From: Nocardia amamiensis
GTDB taxonomy: Bacteria > Actinomycetota > Actinomycetes > Mycobacteriales > Mycobacteriaceae
Length of the DNA stretch: 64,000 nucleotides
Assembly: GCF_015477605.1 (NCBI RefSeq)
Contig: NZ_JADLQX010000027.1
Coordinates: 1-64,000, forward strand
Direction of reading: 5' to 3'
The notes under the pieces were generated by a model. That model did not search any database. It was not told where the DNA came from and saw nothing but the letters and a program-made list of their open reading frames with translations. The number at the start of each line of letters is the position of its first letter. The first letter of the stretch is position 1. This document shows positions 17,190 through 25,990 of the stretch, piece after piece. The translations under genes and the position numbers were made by a program.

Positions 17190-18596
17190 CTAATTGTCGA
17201 GGGAGAGGGACGGGGCGCGAGTTGGCAGCGCCGCCAGGCAGGCGGACACGGCGGCGATGCCCGCGCAGACGGCGAACAGGGTGTGGAAGGCGCCGAGCGG
17301 GTCGTCGGGACGCGCCGCGAACACCGCGGCGAGCACGGCGACGCCGAGCGCGCCGCCCACCTGCCGCGCCGTGAGATTCATACCGGTGCCCGCGGCGAAT
17401 TGCTGTGGTGGAAGTGAACTCGCGGCCGCGGTGCCCAGCACGGTGACCAGGAACCCGATACCCCCACCGCCCAGCACTCCGGCCGGAATCCACGCCGACC
17501 ACAGCGCCGGAGCCGAACCGAAGGCATCCGTGCTCATCCACGCCGTACACGCGACGAACATCAACGCGCCGAGCACGCCGAGCCACCGCCTGGCCGTGGG
17601 AGACCCGACCCGGCCCGCGACAGTCGCGGTCACCATCGAGGCCACCGCACCGATGGTCATCGCGCCCGCGGAGCCGAGCACCGAATAGCCCCAGATCGCG
17701 TCCAGGAACAGCGGTCCCGCCAGCAGCCAGGCGAACATCGCGGCGCCGAAGACGAACGAGGTCGCGTTGGCCAGCGCGTACGGTGTGCTGCGCCAGAGCT
17801 CCACGGCGATCGCGGGATCGTGGTGACGCGCCGAGCGCACGAGCGCCGCCGCCACCAGCAGCCCGCCGCCGATCAGCGCCGTGAGGGTCCCGGCCGAGGT
17901 CCAGCCCCAGCGCTGCCCTTCGGTGACGCCGGCGACCAATCCGCCGAGACCGAGCGCGACCGCGAGCGTGCCGAGCGGATCCGGTAACGCAGTACCCTGC
18001 GGCCGGACGCCGGAGGCCGGTATGCGAGCCGTCGCGGCGATGAGCGCGACGGCCACCGGCACGTTGATCACGAAAACCGCTCGCCAGCTGAACCCTTCGA
18101 CCAGCGCGCCGCCGAGCGCGGGTCCGACCACCGCGGCGAACCCGGCCGCGGCCGACCACGCTCCGATCGCCGCGCCGATCTTCTCGCGCGGGGTGGCGGC
18201 GAGTACCAGGCCGAGGGCCGACGGCACCATCAGCGCCGCCGTGGCGCCTTGCAGCACCCGGCCCGCGATGAGCCAGCCCGCGGTGGGCGCGAGACCGCAG
18301 AGCAGGGAGGTCAGGGCGAAACCGGCCAGGGCGCCGAGAAAGAGCCTGCGGCGCCCGAGCACGTCGGCGAACCGGCCCGCCGGGGTGAGCAGTGCGGCGA
18401 AGGCGACCGCGTATCCGCTGACCACCCAGGTCAGCGTGGTGGCCGCGATACCGGGGTAGTCGCGGGCGATGGAGGGGAAGGCGATGTTGACGACCGATAG
18501 GTCGAGAAAGGCGATGAATGCCGTGCCGCAGGCGATCAGCAGCGTGCGGGTGGCAGCGGTCGGTGGGCTTTCCGCCCGCGCGGATACATCGGTCAT
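17190..18596 (-). CDS. MFS drug exporter, DHA2 (14-helix) type
   Basis: 468 residues with about 14 hydrophobic helices. Motif A is GRFADVLGRRRLFLGAL and motif C-like sequence is GPALGGALVEGFSWRAVFVINVPV, as in EmrB/QacA proton-driven exporters. Start ATG has AAGGA upstream. Transcribed divergently from a TetR regulator with two near-palindromes in the gap, the usual layout for an inducible efflux pump. Substrate unknown. Confidence 0.92.
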   Translation of the reverse strand: MTDVSARAESPPTAATRTLLIACGTAFIAFLDLSVVNIAFPSIARDYPGIAATTLTWVVSGYAVAFAALLTPAGRFADVLGRRRLFLGALAGFALTSLLCGLAPTAGWLIAGRVLQGATAALMVPSALGLVLAATPREKIGAAIGAWSAAAGFAAVVGPALGGALVEGFSWRAVFVINVPVAVALIAATARIPASGVRPQGTALPDPLGTLAVALGLGGLVAGVTEGQRWGWTSAGTLTALIGGGLLVAAALVRSARHHDPAIAVELWRSTPYALANATSFVFGAAMFAWLLAGPLFLDAIWGYSVLGSAGAMTIGAVASMVTATVAGRVGSPTARRWLGVLGALMFVACTAWMSTDAFGSAPALWSAWIPAGVLGGGGIGFLVTVLGTAAASSLPPQQFAAGTGMNLTARQVGGALGVAVLAAVFAARPDDPLGAFHTLFAVCAGIAAVSACLAALPTRAPSLSLDN

Positions 18597-18630
18597 GGGA
18601 AGTCCTTCGGGATTGCGGTAAACAAAACGC

Positions 18631-18671
18631 ACGATCGTTCGTACAATTAAAATACGACCGTACGTTCGTAT
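18631..18671. promoter_or_regulatory. two TetR-type operators between MFS and TetR genes
   Basis: ACGATCGTTCGT (18631-18642) and the 20-bp near-palindrome at 18652-18671 (ATACGA...TCGTAT arms, CGTACG core) share an ACGWWCGT-like pattern. They occupy the divergent promoter gap, so the TetR protein can repress both its own gene and the exporter. Confidence 0.65.
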
Positions 18672-18700
18672 GTGCAACTGTCGAGTGGAAGAATGGGGCC

Positions 18701-19318
18701 ATGACCGAGTCCGTCACCGACCCGCCGCACGGCACCGATCAGCGTCTGGCCAAGGGCGCGCGATCCCGCGCATCGATCGCGCGCCGCGCCGCCGACGTGG
18801 CATCCGTCGAAGGGCTCACCGGGCTCAGCATCGGGCGGCTGGCGGGCGACCTCGGCGTCAGCAAGAGCGGCATCGCAACCCTCTTCGGCAGCAAGGAGAG
18901 CTTGCAACTCGCCGCGGTAGCGTGCGCGCGACAGGTGTTCATCGATGAAGTGATCACGCCGAGCATGAGTGAGCCCGGCGGACTACCGCGTCTGCGCGCC
19001 CTGGTCGAGCGCTGGTTCGGTCAGGTTGCCGACCCGGCGTTCCCCGGTGGATGCTTCCGCGTCGCAACCCTCGCCGAGTTCGACAGCAGGCCTGGCCCGG
19101 TCCGGGACGCCATCGCCGAGGACCGCCGAGACTGGCTCGCCTTGCTGGTCAAGGAGATTCGCCGCGCCCAGGATCAGGGCCATCTCGGTGAGCGCGCCGC
19201 CGACGCCATCGCATTCGAACTGGACGCGGTGATCGCCGCGGCGCACACCGCGCGGCAAATGGGCGACGAACGCGGCGTCGCCACCGCCCGCGCCGTGGTC
19301 GAAGACCTGCTCGGCTGA
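18701..19318 (+). CDS. TetR family regulator of the MFS exporter
   Basis: 205 residues. The HTH is near residues 27-70 (LSIGRLAGDLGVSKSGIATLFGSKESLQLA); the rest is a helical ligand domain of the TetR_C type. ATG 18701 follows a GGAAGAATGG stretch. Its gene is divergent from the MFS exporter and the gap holds two palindromic boxes. Probably releases DNA when it binds the exported compound. Confidence 0.9.
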   Translation: MTESVTDPPHGTDQRLAKGARSRASIARRAADVASVEGLTGLSIGRLAGDLGVSKSGIATLFGSKESLQLAAVACARQVFIDEVITPSMSEPGGLPRLRALVERWFGQVADPAFPGGCFRVATLAEFDSRPGPVRDAIAEDRRDWLALLVKEIRRAQDQGHLGERAADAIAFELDAVIAAAHTARQMGDERGVATARAVVEDLLG

Positions 19319-19777
19319 GCAGCTGCCCGGTCGGCGGTCCACCGACTGGAAGCCGTTGTGGCACAACGAACCTGGCGTGAAGACTCTGCCCTATGTGCGA
19401 AGGCGGAGCGCCGACCGTAAATCCGCAGTCGGCGGACAAGCACGACCGTGAGTGTTGGTCAATCCGCAGAAATCCGGCGAGCGCGGGGGCCGCTGAGTTG
19501 ATCAGGAGCCGGACCCAGGAATGGTTCATAATTGCCGACATCCCGAGATCCGGTTTTCGATGACAAGATCGTTCTGCGTGTCGCCACGACGACAGCTAGC
19601 CAAGCTATTGTGCAGCAAATGAATCGTCAACTGGTGCGGCGCGCAGTAAATCCGGCGTCAGACCAGGCGAGGTGCCATCCTTTGCATTGTCTGCAACGAA
19701 TGCCTTGTAACCCGTTGCTGGAGAGCGAATTCAGTACGGACTGGTTGGTAACTTCACTGAGCGGCAGGAGGAACGTG
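19319..19777. other. intergenic region with AT-rich leader
   Basis: About 460 bp, more AT-rich than its surroundings from 19500 on. It holds no recognisable protein. A frame open from 19532 runs into the 23-residue peptide gene but lacks a ribosome site. A CATAAT at 19527-19532 could be a -10 element for that peptide gene. Confidence 0.4.
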
Positions 19778-19849
19778 ATGATTCCGCGCTTCATCGATCA
19801 GGTTGTCCGCCTGGTCTCCGATTTCTTTGGAATGCTCCTGATTCCATAG
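19778..19849 (+). CDS. 23-residue amphipathic peptide
   Basis: A very short ORF with the best ribosome site in the window: AGGAGG at 19766-19771, 6 bp before ATG 19778. The peptide begins MIPRFIDQVVRLV and ends FFGMLLIP; drawn as a helix, its charged residues (Arg, Asp, Arg, Asp) fall on one side and Val/Leu/Phe on the other. A GC-rich hairpin follows the stop directly, so the unit has its own start and end signals. It could be a membrane-active or signalling peptide or a leader. Function unknown. Confidence 0.5.
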   Translation: MIPRFIDQVVRLVSDFFGMLLIP

Positions 19850-19863
19850 CTCGAAACGGTTCA

Positions 19864-19892
19864 GGGTCCGGGGTACGCGCTACTCCGGACCC
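19864..19892 (+). terminator. terminator of the small peptide gene
   Basis: GGGTCCGG (19864-19871) pairs exactly with CCGGACCC (19885-19892) across a 13-nt loop, 14 bp after the peptide stop. A short ATTTC follows. It also lies downstream of the convergent che1 gene (stop at 19964) and may serve both. Confidence 0.65.
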
Positions 19893-19963
19893 GGGCCGTA
19901 TTTCAACTGCGCTTTTCGCATATTTCTGTCGAAACGGAATCGGCGCGCTCCGGTCCCGCCGAT

Positions 19964-20818
19964 TCAGGCTGAGAGCGCGGGCGTATCGGCGAGGGCAGCG
20001 TGGTAGCGATCCAGCATGACGGCCGTGAGGGCCGGATGCGGGCCGAGCACGTCGGCATGGATGGCTTCGGGTGCCTCGTGCAGCAGGCGGTCGGTCAGCA
20101 GGCCGGGCGCGAGGAACCAGGGCGCGACCAGGACGTGGTCGGCGCCGCGGGCGTGCAGACGTGAGATCGCCTCGCCCACCGCGGGTTCGGTGGTCGCGAA
20201 GCAGATCTCGGTGAGCCAGCCGGTGCGGGCGGCGAGCCGGGGGGCCACCTCGGCGGTGCGGGCGTTGGCCGCCGCAGAAGACGATCCGACCGCGGCGACC
20301 GCGATGCCGATCCGCCGATCCGGCGAGGCGTGCTCGACGTCGCACGCGGCGAGGACACGATCGCGCAGCACTCCGATCAATAAGGGGTCGGAGCCGAGGA
20401 CATCGGCCTGGGTCAACCGCAGCTGGGGTTGACGCGTGCGGGCCGTGTCGAGCAGTCCGGGCAGGTCGACCCTGGCGTGAAAGGCACTGCCGAGCAGCAG
20501 CGGCGTGACTACCGCGTGCGTATGTCCCTGAGCGACAAGGGAATCCACGACCTGATCGACGGAAGGCGCGTTCAGGTCGAGAAAGGCCGTGCGCACGGCG
20601 ATGTCCGGCCGCGCGGCCGCCAGGGCCGCGACCACCGCCGAAACGGTCGCCGCGGACCGCGGATCACGACTTCCGTGCGCCACCGCGATCAACGCGGGCG
20701 GCTTCTCCGTGGTGACCCGCCCGAGCGCGGGTGGTGCGGAGCCGAACCGGGATGTCGCGCGGCCTCCCGCGGCTGCCGCGACCGACCGCGCGCCGAATGG
20801 GGCTCGCGCTACCGTCAT
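19964..20818 (-). CDS. che1: sirohydrochlorin chelatase / CbiX-type protein
   Basis: 284 residues with two CbiX-like halves: LIAVAHGSRDPRSAATV and LLGSAFHARVDLP in the first, and a related second half (VLVAPWFLAPGLLTDRL). The His in AHGSRD and the His in FHARVDLP are the expected metal-binding histidines. It should insert Fe2+ into sirohydrochlorin to make siroheme, the cofactor of NirA in the same operon. It corresponds to Rv2393 by position. The first 35 or so residues are an Ala/Gly/Arg-rich extension, so the true start may be later. Starts one base after the cysN stop. Confidence 0.88.
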   Translation of the reverse strand: MTVARAPFGARSVAAAAGGRATSRFGSAPPALGRVTTEKPPALIAVAHGSRDPRSAATVSAVVAALAAARPDIAVRTAFLDLNAPSVDQVVDSLVAQGHTHAVVTPLLLGSAFHARVDLPGLLDTARTRQPQLRLTQADVLGSDPLLIGVLRDRVLAACDVEHASPDRRIGIAVAAVGSSSAAANARTAEVAPRLAARTGWLTEICFATTEPAVGEAISRLHARGADHVLVAPWFLAPGLLTDRLLHEAPEAIHADVLGPHPALTAVMLDRYHAALADTPALSA

Positions 20819-20819
20819 G

Positions 20820-22115
20820 TCAGTCTCCGGTGCCGACCTCGACCGCGGTCAGCACATCCCCGACCAGACCGGCGGCCAGCGTGTTGCCACCGGCCGGATC
20901 GATCAGCAGGAAGCTGCCGGTGTGCCGGTTCACCCGGTAGTCGTCGGCCGCGATCGGATCGGCGACGCGCACCGAAATGCGTCCGATGTCGTTGAGCTCC
21001 AACGATTCCGGATTCGGATCGGCCGTGAGGCGCTGCTCGTCGAAACGCTCCAGCAGCGCGCCGACGATGGCCTGGGTGGTCCGGGTGCCGTGCTTGAGCA
21101 GCAGCCGGGCGCCGGGGCGCAGCGGCTTGTCGCCCAACCAGCACACGGTGGCGTCGAACGCGTCGATGGGCTCCGGTGCGTCGGCGGTCGAGGCGATGAT
21201 GTCGCCGCGCGAGATGTCGACCTCGTCGGCCAGGATCAGCGTGACGCTGCGGCCGGTCTGCGCCACCGCGAGCTCGCCGTCGGGGGTGTCGATCCGCTCC
21301 ACGGTGGTCCGGATACCGGAGGGCAGCGCCACGACCTCGTCGCCGGGCGCGACCGAACCCGCCGCGATCTGTCCCGCGTAGCCGCGGTAGTCCGGGTATT
21401 CGGCGGTGCGCGGCCGGATCACGTACTGCACCGGGAAACGCAGGCCGAGCGCGTGATTGCCGGTGCTGTCGGCGTCGACCGGCACCGACTCCAGGTGCTC
21501 GATCAACGAGGGACCGTCGTAGTACGGGGTGTTGTCCGACCGCGTGGCGATGTTGTCGCCGTGCAGCGCCGAGACCGGGATCTCCAGCACGTCCTCGCTC
21601 GACCAGCCCAGCGTGCGGGTGAGCTCGGTGAACTCCGCGGAGATGGCCGCGAAGACGGCGGCGGCGTCGTCGACCAGGTCGATCTTGTTCACCGCGAGCA
21701 CCAGCTTCGGCACGCCGAGCAGCGCGAGCACCGCAGCATGCCTGCGCGTCTGCTCGATGACGCCCTTGCGCGCGTCGACGAGCAGGATCACCAGCTGCGC
21801 GGTGGACGCGCCGGAGACGGTGTTGCGGGTGTACTGCACGTGCCCGGGGGTGTCCGCGAGCACGAAAGAGCGGCGCGGCGTGGCGAAGTAGCGGTAGGCG
21901 ACATCGATCGTGATGCCCTGTTCGCGTTCCGCGCGCAACCCGTCCACGAGCAGCGAGAGATCCGGTGTGGCGAGACCCTTGTCCACCGACGCGCGAGTGA
22001 CGGCGTCGATCTGGTCGGCCAGGACGGACTTCGTGTCGTAGAGCAGGCGTCCGACCAGAGTGGACTTGCCGTCGTCGACAGAACCGGCGGTGGCCAGCCT
22101 CAATAGGTCGGACAT
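20820..22115 (-). CDS. cysN: sulfate adenylyltransferase GTPase subunit CysN
   Basis: 431 residues, EF-Tu-like GTPase: P-loop AGSVDDGKSTLVGRLL, switch II ADTPGH, NKID. It couples GTP hydrolysis to APS synthesis by CysD. It stops after the three GTPase/beta-barrel domains and lacks the C-terminal APS kinase (CysC) domain found in mycobacterial CysNC. This fits a pathway that reduces APS directly through CysH. ATG 22115 lies one base after the cysD stop. Confidence 0.95.
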   Translation of the reverse strand: MSDLLRLATAGSVDDGKSTLVGRLLYDTKSVLADQIDAVTRASVDKGLATPDLSLLVDGLRAEREQGITIDVAYRYFATPRRSFVLADTPGHVQYTRNTVSGASTAQLVILLVDARKGVIEQTRRHAAVLALLGVPKLVLAVNKIDLVDDAAAVFAAISAEFTELTRTLGWSSEDVLEIPVSALHGDNIATRSDNTPYYDGPSLIEHLESVPVDADSTGNHALGLRFPVQYVIRPRTAEYPDYRGYAGQIAAGSVAPGDEVVALPSGIRTTVERIDTPDGELAVAQTGRSVTLILADEVDISRGDIIASTADAPEPIDAFDATVCWLGDKPLRPGARLLLKHGTRTTQAIVGALLERFDEQRLTADPNPESLELNDIGRISVRVADPIAADDYRVNRHTGSFLLIDPAGGNTLAAGLVGDVLTAVEVGTGD

Positions 22116-22116
22116 G

Positions 22117-23049
22117 TCAGAAATAACCCTCTCGTTTGCGGTCTTCCATCGCGGCTTCGGACACCCGGTCGTCGCCACGGGTGGCGCCGCGTTCGGTCAG
22201 TCGGGACGCGGCCACCTCGGCGAGAATCGCCTCGTTGTCGGCCGCGTCGGAAAGGATGGCGCCGGTGGAGGATCCGTCGCCCACGGTGCGGTAGCGCACC
22301 GAGCGGGTCTCCAGCACCTCGCCTTCACGCGGGCCGCCCCACACGCCGGGCGTCATCCACATGCCGTCGCGCAGGTACACCGGACGCTCGTGCGCGTAGT
22401 AGATGCTCGCCAGGTCGATGTCCTCGCGGGCGATGTAGCGCCAGATGTCCAGCTCGGTCCAGTTGCTCAGCGGGAACACGCGCACGTGCTCGCCCGGAGC
22501 GTGGCGCCCGTTGTACAGGTTCCACAGCTCGGGACGCTGACGCTTCGGGTCCCACTGCCCGAACGCGTTGCGCAGCGAGAAGATCCGCTCTTTGGCGCGC
22601 GAGCGCTCCTCGTCGCGGCGGCCGCCGCCGAAGACGGCGTCGAACCGGTTCTCGCTGATCGCGTCCAGCAGCGGGATGGTCTGCAGCGGGTTGCGGATTC
22701 CGTCGGGGCGCTCGGTGAGGCGGCCGTCGGCCAGGTAGTCCTCCACCTTGGCCACGTGCAGGCGCAGGCCGTAGCGCTCGACCACCTTGTCCCGGAACTC
22801 CAGCACCTCGGGCAGGTTGTGCCCGGTGTCGACGTGCAGCAGCGCGAACGGCAGCGGCGCGGGCCAGAACGCCTTGAGCGCCAAGTGCAGCAGCACGGTG
22901 GAGTCCTTGCCGCCGGAGAACAGGATCACCGGCCGCTCGAATTCGCCCGCCACCTCACGGAAGATGTGGATCGACTCGGACTCCAACGCGGCGAGGGTGT
23001 CGAAATCGCTGATGCCGAGCGAACGTTCGCTTCGAATCGTTTCGGTCAT
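22117..23049 (-). CDS. cysD: sulfate adenylyltransferase subunit CysD
   Basis: 310 residues of the PP-loop ATP pyrophosphatase superfamily with motif FSGGKDSTVLLHL. It makes adenosine 5-prime-phosphosulfate (APS) from ATP and sulfate with CysN. Other family segments visible are HVDTGHNLPEVLEFRD, FGGGRRDEERSRAKERIFS and the C-terminal RKREGYF. The ATG overlaps the cysH stop (ATGA), so translation is coupled. Confidence 0.96.
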   Translation of the reverse strand: MTETIRSERSLGISDFDTLAALESESIHIFREVAGEFERPVILFSGGKDSTVLLHLALKAFWPAPLPFALLHVDTGHNLPEVLEFRDKVVERYGLRLHVAKVEDYLADGRLTERPDGIRNPLQTIPLLDAISENRFDAVFGGGRRDEERSRAKERIFSLRNAFGQWDPKRQRPELWNLYNGRHAPGEHVRVFPLSNWTELDIWRYIAREDIDLASIYYAHERPVYLRDGMWMTPGVWGGPREGEVLETRSVRYRTVGDGSSTGAILSDAADNEAILAEVAASRLTERGATRGDDRVSEAAMEDRKREGYF

Positions 23050-23762
23050 GATTGATGCAACCCGCATTCGGTCTTGGCGAGGCCGGCCCAACGGCCGCTT
23101 CGCGGATCGGCTCCCGGCTCCGGCTTCCGTGTGCACGGAGCGCAGCCGATGGACGGATACCCCTCCTCCACCAGGGGATTGACGAGGATGCCGTGGGTGG
23201 CGATGTAGTCCTGCATCTCGTCGTCGGACCACGGCGCGATCGGGTTGATCTTCACCAGTCCGAACGCCTCGTCGAACGAGATGAGCGGCGCGTTCGCCCG
23301 CGTCGGCGCCTCCACCCGGCGAATGCCGGTGACCCAGGCGTTGTATCCGGCGAGCGACTTCTGCAGCGGGACGACCTTGCGCAACCGGCAGCACTCGTTC
23401 GGCTCGCGGGCGAACAGATCCTTGCCCAGCAGCCGATCCTGTTCGGCCACAGTGTGTTCCGGCCGGGCGTTGATCACGTTCACCCCGTACACCGCCTCCA
23501 CCGCGTCGCGCGTGCCGATGGTCTCGGCGAAGTGGTAGCCGGTGTCCAGGAACAGCACATCCACGCCCGAGCGCACCTGAGAGGCCAAGTGCACCAACAC
23601 CGCGTCCTGCATGTTGGAGGCTACGATGTAGTTCGAGCCGAAGGTGTCCTCGGTCCACTGCAGCAGTTCGGTGGCCGAGGCGCCGTCGAGTTCGGCCGCA
23701 CCGCGCGCGGCGATGGCGCGGAGCTCGTCCTCGGACAGCTTTTCCACGAGTTCGGTTGTCAC
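23046..23762 (-). CDS. cysH: APS reductase CysH
   Basis: 238 residues from GTG 23762 (VTTELVEKLSEDE), preceded by GGGAG. It reduces APS to sulfite. The iron-sulfur cysteines that separate APS from PAPS reductases are present: ECCRLRKV and GCAPCTRK. The C-terminal KTECGLH holds the catalytic Cys. It lies 20 bp after nirA and overlaps cysD by 4 bp. Corresponds to Rv2392. Confidence 0.95.
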   Translation of the reverse strand: MTTELVEKLSEDELRAIAARGAAELDGASATELLQWTEDTFGSNYIVASNMQDAVLVHLASQVRSGVDVLFLDTGYHFAETIGTRDAVEAVYGVNVINARPEHTVAEQDRLLGKDLFAREPNECCRLRKVVPLQKSLAGYNAWVTGIRRVEAPTRANAPLISFDEAFGLVKINPIAPWSDDEMQDYIATHGILVNPLVEEGYPSIGCAPCTRKPEPGADPRSGRWAGLAKTECGLHQS

Positions 23763-23782
23763 AATTGATCTCCCGTCGACAC

Positions 23783-25594
23783 TTATCTCAGGTCGGCCTC
23801 GTCGGCGCGTACCGCCCACTGCGCGAATCGTTCGCCGTCCTCGCGCTGCTTGACGAAGTTGCGCACCACCCGCTCGACGTAGTCGCCGAGCTCGCCGGTG
23901 GTCACCTTGTGCTGACGCAGTTTGCGTCCGAAGGCGCTGTCGAAACCGAGGCTGCCACCCAGGTGAACCTGGAAACCCTCCACCTGATTCCCGTTGCCGT
24001 CGTCGACCAGCTGGCCTTTGAAGCCGATGTCGGCGATCTGCGAGCGGGCGCAGGAATTCGGGCAGCCGTTGATATTGATGGTGATCGGAACGTCCAGCTG
24101 CGCGTTGAGATCCGCCAGCCGCTCCTCCAGCTCCGGCACCAGCGCCTGGGAACGCTTGCGCGTCTCGGCGAAGGACAGTTTGCAGAACTCGATGCCGGTG
24201 CAAGCCATCAGGTTGCGCCGCCACAGCGAGGGGCGGGCTTGCAGGCCGAGCGGTTCCAGCTCGTCGATCAGCGCGTCGACTTTGTCGTCGGGAACATCGA
24301 GCACGATCAGTTTCTGGTACGGGGTGAACCGGATGCGGTCGGAGCCGATCCGCTCCACCGCGTCGGCGACCTTGGTCAGGATGGTGCCCGACACCCGCCC
24401 CGCGATGGGGGAGAAGCCGACCGCGTTGAGCCCGTTGCGCAGCCGCTGCACGCCGACGTGGTCGATCGGCTCGGTGGGCTGCTCCGGCGCGGGGCCGTCG
24501 ATCAGCTTGCGCTTCAGGTACTCGTCTTCGAGCACCTGACGGAACTTCTCGATGCCCCAATCCTTGATCAGGAACTTCAGCCTGGCCTTGGTGCGCAGGC
24601 GGCGGTAGCCGTAGTCGCGGAACAGCGCGACCACGCCTTCCCACACGTCGGGCACCTCGTCCAGCGGCACCCACGCGCCCACCCGCTGCGCCAGCATCGG
24701 ATTGGTGGACAGGCCGCCGCCGACCCACAGGTCCAGGCCGGGTCCGTGCTCGGGATGCACCACGCCGACGAACGCGACGTCGTTGATCTCGTGCACCACG
24801 TCCTGCTGGCCGGAGATCGCCGTCTTGAACTTGCGCGGCAGGTTGGAGTACTCCTTCTTGCCGATGTAGCGGCGCACGATCTCATCGATCGCGGGCGTCG
24901 GGTCGATGATTTCGTTCAGCGACTCGCCCGCCAGCGGCGAACCGAGCACAACGCGCGGGCAGTCGCCGCACGCCTCGGTGGTCTTCAGGCCGACCGCCTC
25001 GATCCGCTTCCAGATCTCGGGAACGTTCTCCACCTCGATCCAGTGGTACTGCACGTTCTCGCGGTCGGAGAGGTCGGCGGTGTCGCGGGCGAACTCGGTG
25101 GAGATCTGACCCAGCGTGCGCAACTGCGCGACGTTCAGCGCGCCCGCGTCGCAGCGGATGCGCATCATGAAGTACTTGGCTTCCAGGACGTCGATGTTCT
25201 CGTCGCCGGTCCAGCTGCCGTCGTAGCCCTGCTCACGCTGGGTGTACAGGCCCCACCAGCGGAACCGGCCACGCAGGTCGCCCTTGTCGATGCCGTCGAA
25301 GCCGGTCTTGGCGTAGATGTTCTCGATCCGGGCGCGAACGTTGAGCGGGTTGTCGTCCTTCTTGGACTGCTCGTTCGGGTTCAGCGGCTCGCGGTAACCC
25401 AGCGCCCACTGGCCCTCGGCCTTGCGGCGCACGGGCTTGCCGGTGCGGACGCGCGGGCCTGCGGGCACCTCGCGGCGAGGCCGGTCCGGGCGGACCCGGC
25501 GTTCGGAGGCGGGGCGTTCGGGGCGCGCGGGGTGCCCCGGCCGGGATTCGGGCGTGGGCTGATCGGTCGGACCGGCGTCGGTGCTCGACGTCAT
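23783..25594 (-). CDS. nirA: ferredoxin-dependent sulfite reductase NirA/SirA
   Basis: 603 residues. It reduces sulfite to sulfide with a siroheme and a [4Fe-4S] cluster. The cluster cysteines are visible: ACTGIEFCKLSFAETR (C-x5-C) and NGCPNSCARSQ (C-x3-C); CGDCPR lies in the first half. The first 60 or so residues are a Pro/Arg-rich, probably disordered extension that is longer than usual. ATG 25594 follows AGGAG. First gene of the nirA-cysH-cysD-cysN-che1 operon, behind a Cys-rich leader peptide. Corresponds to Rv2391. Confidence 0.94.
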   Translation of the reverse strand: MTSSTDAGPTDQPTPESRPGHPARPERPASERRVRPDRPRREVPAGPRVRTGKPVRRKAEGQWALGYREPLNPNEQSKKDDNPLNVRARIENIYAKTGFDGIDKGDLRGRFRWWGLYTQREQGYDGSWTGDENIDVLEAKYFMMRIRCDAGALNVAQLRTLGQISTEFARDTADLSDRENVQYHWIEVENVPEIWKRIEAVGLKTTEACGDCPRVVLGSPLAGESLNEIIDPTPAIDEIVRRYIGKKEYSNLPRKFKTAISGQQDVVHEINDVAFVGVVHPEHGPGLDLWVGGGLSTNPMLAQRVGAWVPLDEVPDVWEGVVALFRDYGYRRLRTKARLKFLIKDWGIEKFRQVLEDEYLKRKLIDGPAPEQPTEPIDHVGVQRLRNGLNAVGFSPIAGRVSGTILTKVADAVERIGSDRIRFTPYQKLIVLDVPDDKVDALIDELEPLGLQARPSLWRRNLMACTGIEFCKLSFAETRKRSQALVPELEERLADLNAQLDVPITININGCPNSCARSQIADIGFKGQLVDDGNGNQVEGFQVHLGGSLGFDSAFGRKLRQHKVTTGELGDYVERVVRNFVKQREDGERFAQWAVRADEADLR

Positions 25595-25719
25595 GGGGTC
25601 GCTCCTGCGGGGTGGGTGGAACATCCTGCTGAGGGCGTGAGGGGCTGACTCACGCGTACGGTGTCAGCAGGCCGAGGAAGTCGGGGATCGCCGGGGACCC
25701 GGGATCGGGCGCCGCTGAG
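25595..25719 (-). promoter_or_regulatory. attenuator-like hairpin region before nirA
   Basis: Between the leader peptide and nirA lies an inverted repeat CCTGCTGA/TCAGCAGG (25625-25632 with 25664-25671), with GCGTGAG/CTCACGC (25635-25641 with 25649-25655) nested inside. The 3-prime arm as transcribed (CAGCAGG) could also pair with CCTGCTG inside the leader's Cys codons, and CCTGC could pair with the GCAGG in front of nirA's ribosome site. Such alternatives allow ribosome stalling at Cys codons to change nirA expression. Pairing was found by eye; no energies were computed. Confidence 0.6.
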
Positions 25720-25812
25720 CTACCGGAGGGAACCGGGCAGACAGCAGGCGCTGCACACGCGCTTGTAATCGACGTGGCGACGTGCCACCAGTCGTACTCC
25801 CGAAGCGCGCAT
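25720..25812 (-). CDS. cysteine leader peptide of the sulfate assimilation operon
   Basis: A 30-codon ORF on the minus strand upstream of nirA. It contains ARRHVDYKRVCSACCLPG: the RRHVD signature of the actinobacterial leader-peptide group followed by three Cys codons, two of them adjacent. In mycobacteria, leaderless Cys-rich short ORFs upstream of sulfur-assimilation operons act as cysteine-responsive attenuators. Here a -10-like CACAAT ends 7 bp before the ATG, so the transcript probably begins at the ATG itself. It likely reports cysteine-tRNA charging. Confidence 0.82.
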   Translation of the reverse strand: MRASGVRLVARRHVDYKRVCSACCLPGSLR

Positions 25813-25819
25813 GCGGCCT

Positions 25820-25825
25820 ATTGTG
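25820..25825 (-). promoter_or_regulatory. -10 element giving a leaderless transcript
   Basis: On the minus strand CACAAT is followed by 7 bp and then the leader-peptide ATG, placing the likely transcription start on the A of ATG. No good -35 is visible, which is common in this bacterial order. Confidence 0.5.
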
Positions 25826-25990
25826 CCATGTCAGCGCGGGCCTTCCGACCCCAACGGCAGCATTTTCCGCGTTATGGCGGGAAATCCCCTGGACGTTCTA
25901 CCTCGTTTGTGACGGCAGTCATACTCCGCGGCCCGTGCGTGGCGCGTGATACGTCCGGTTCATCCGCTGTGACGCCACGCACGCCGCTTG

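Noticed and set aside
19532..19849. 105-residue protein instead of the 23-residue peptide
   Set aside because: The longer frame has no ribosome site, while AGGAGG lies directly before the internal ATG.
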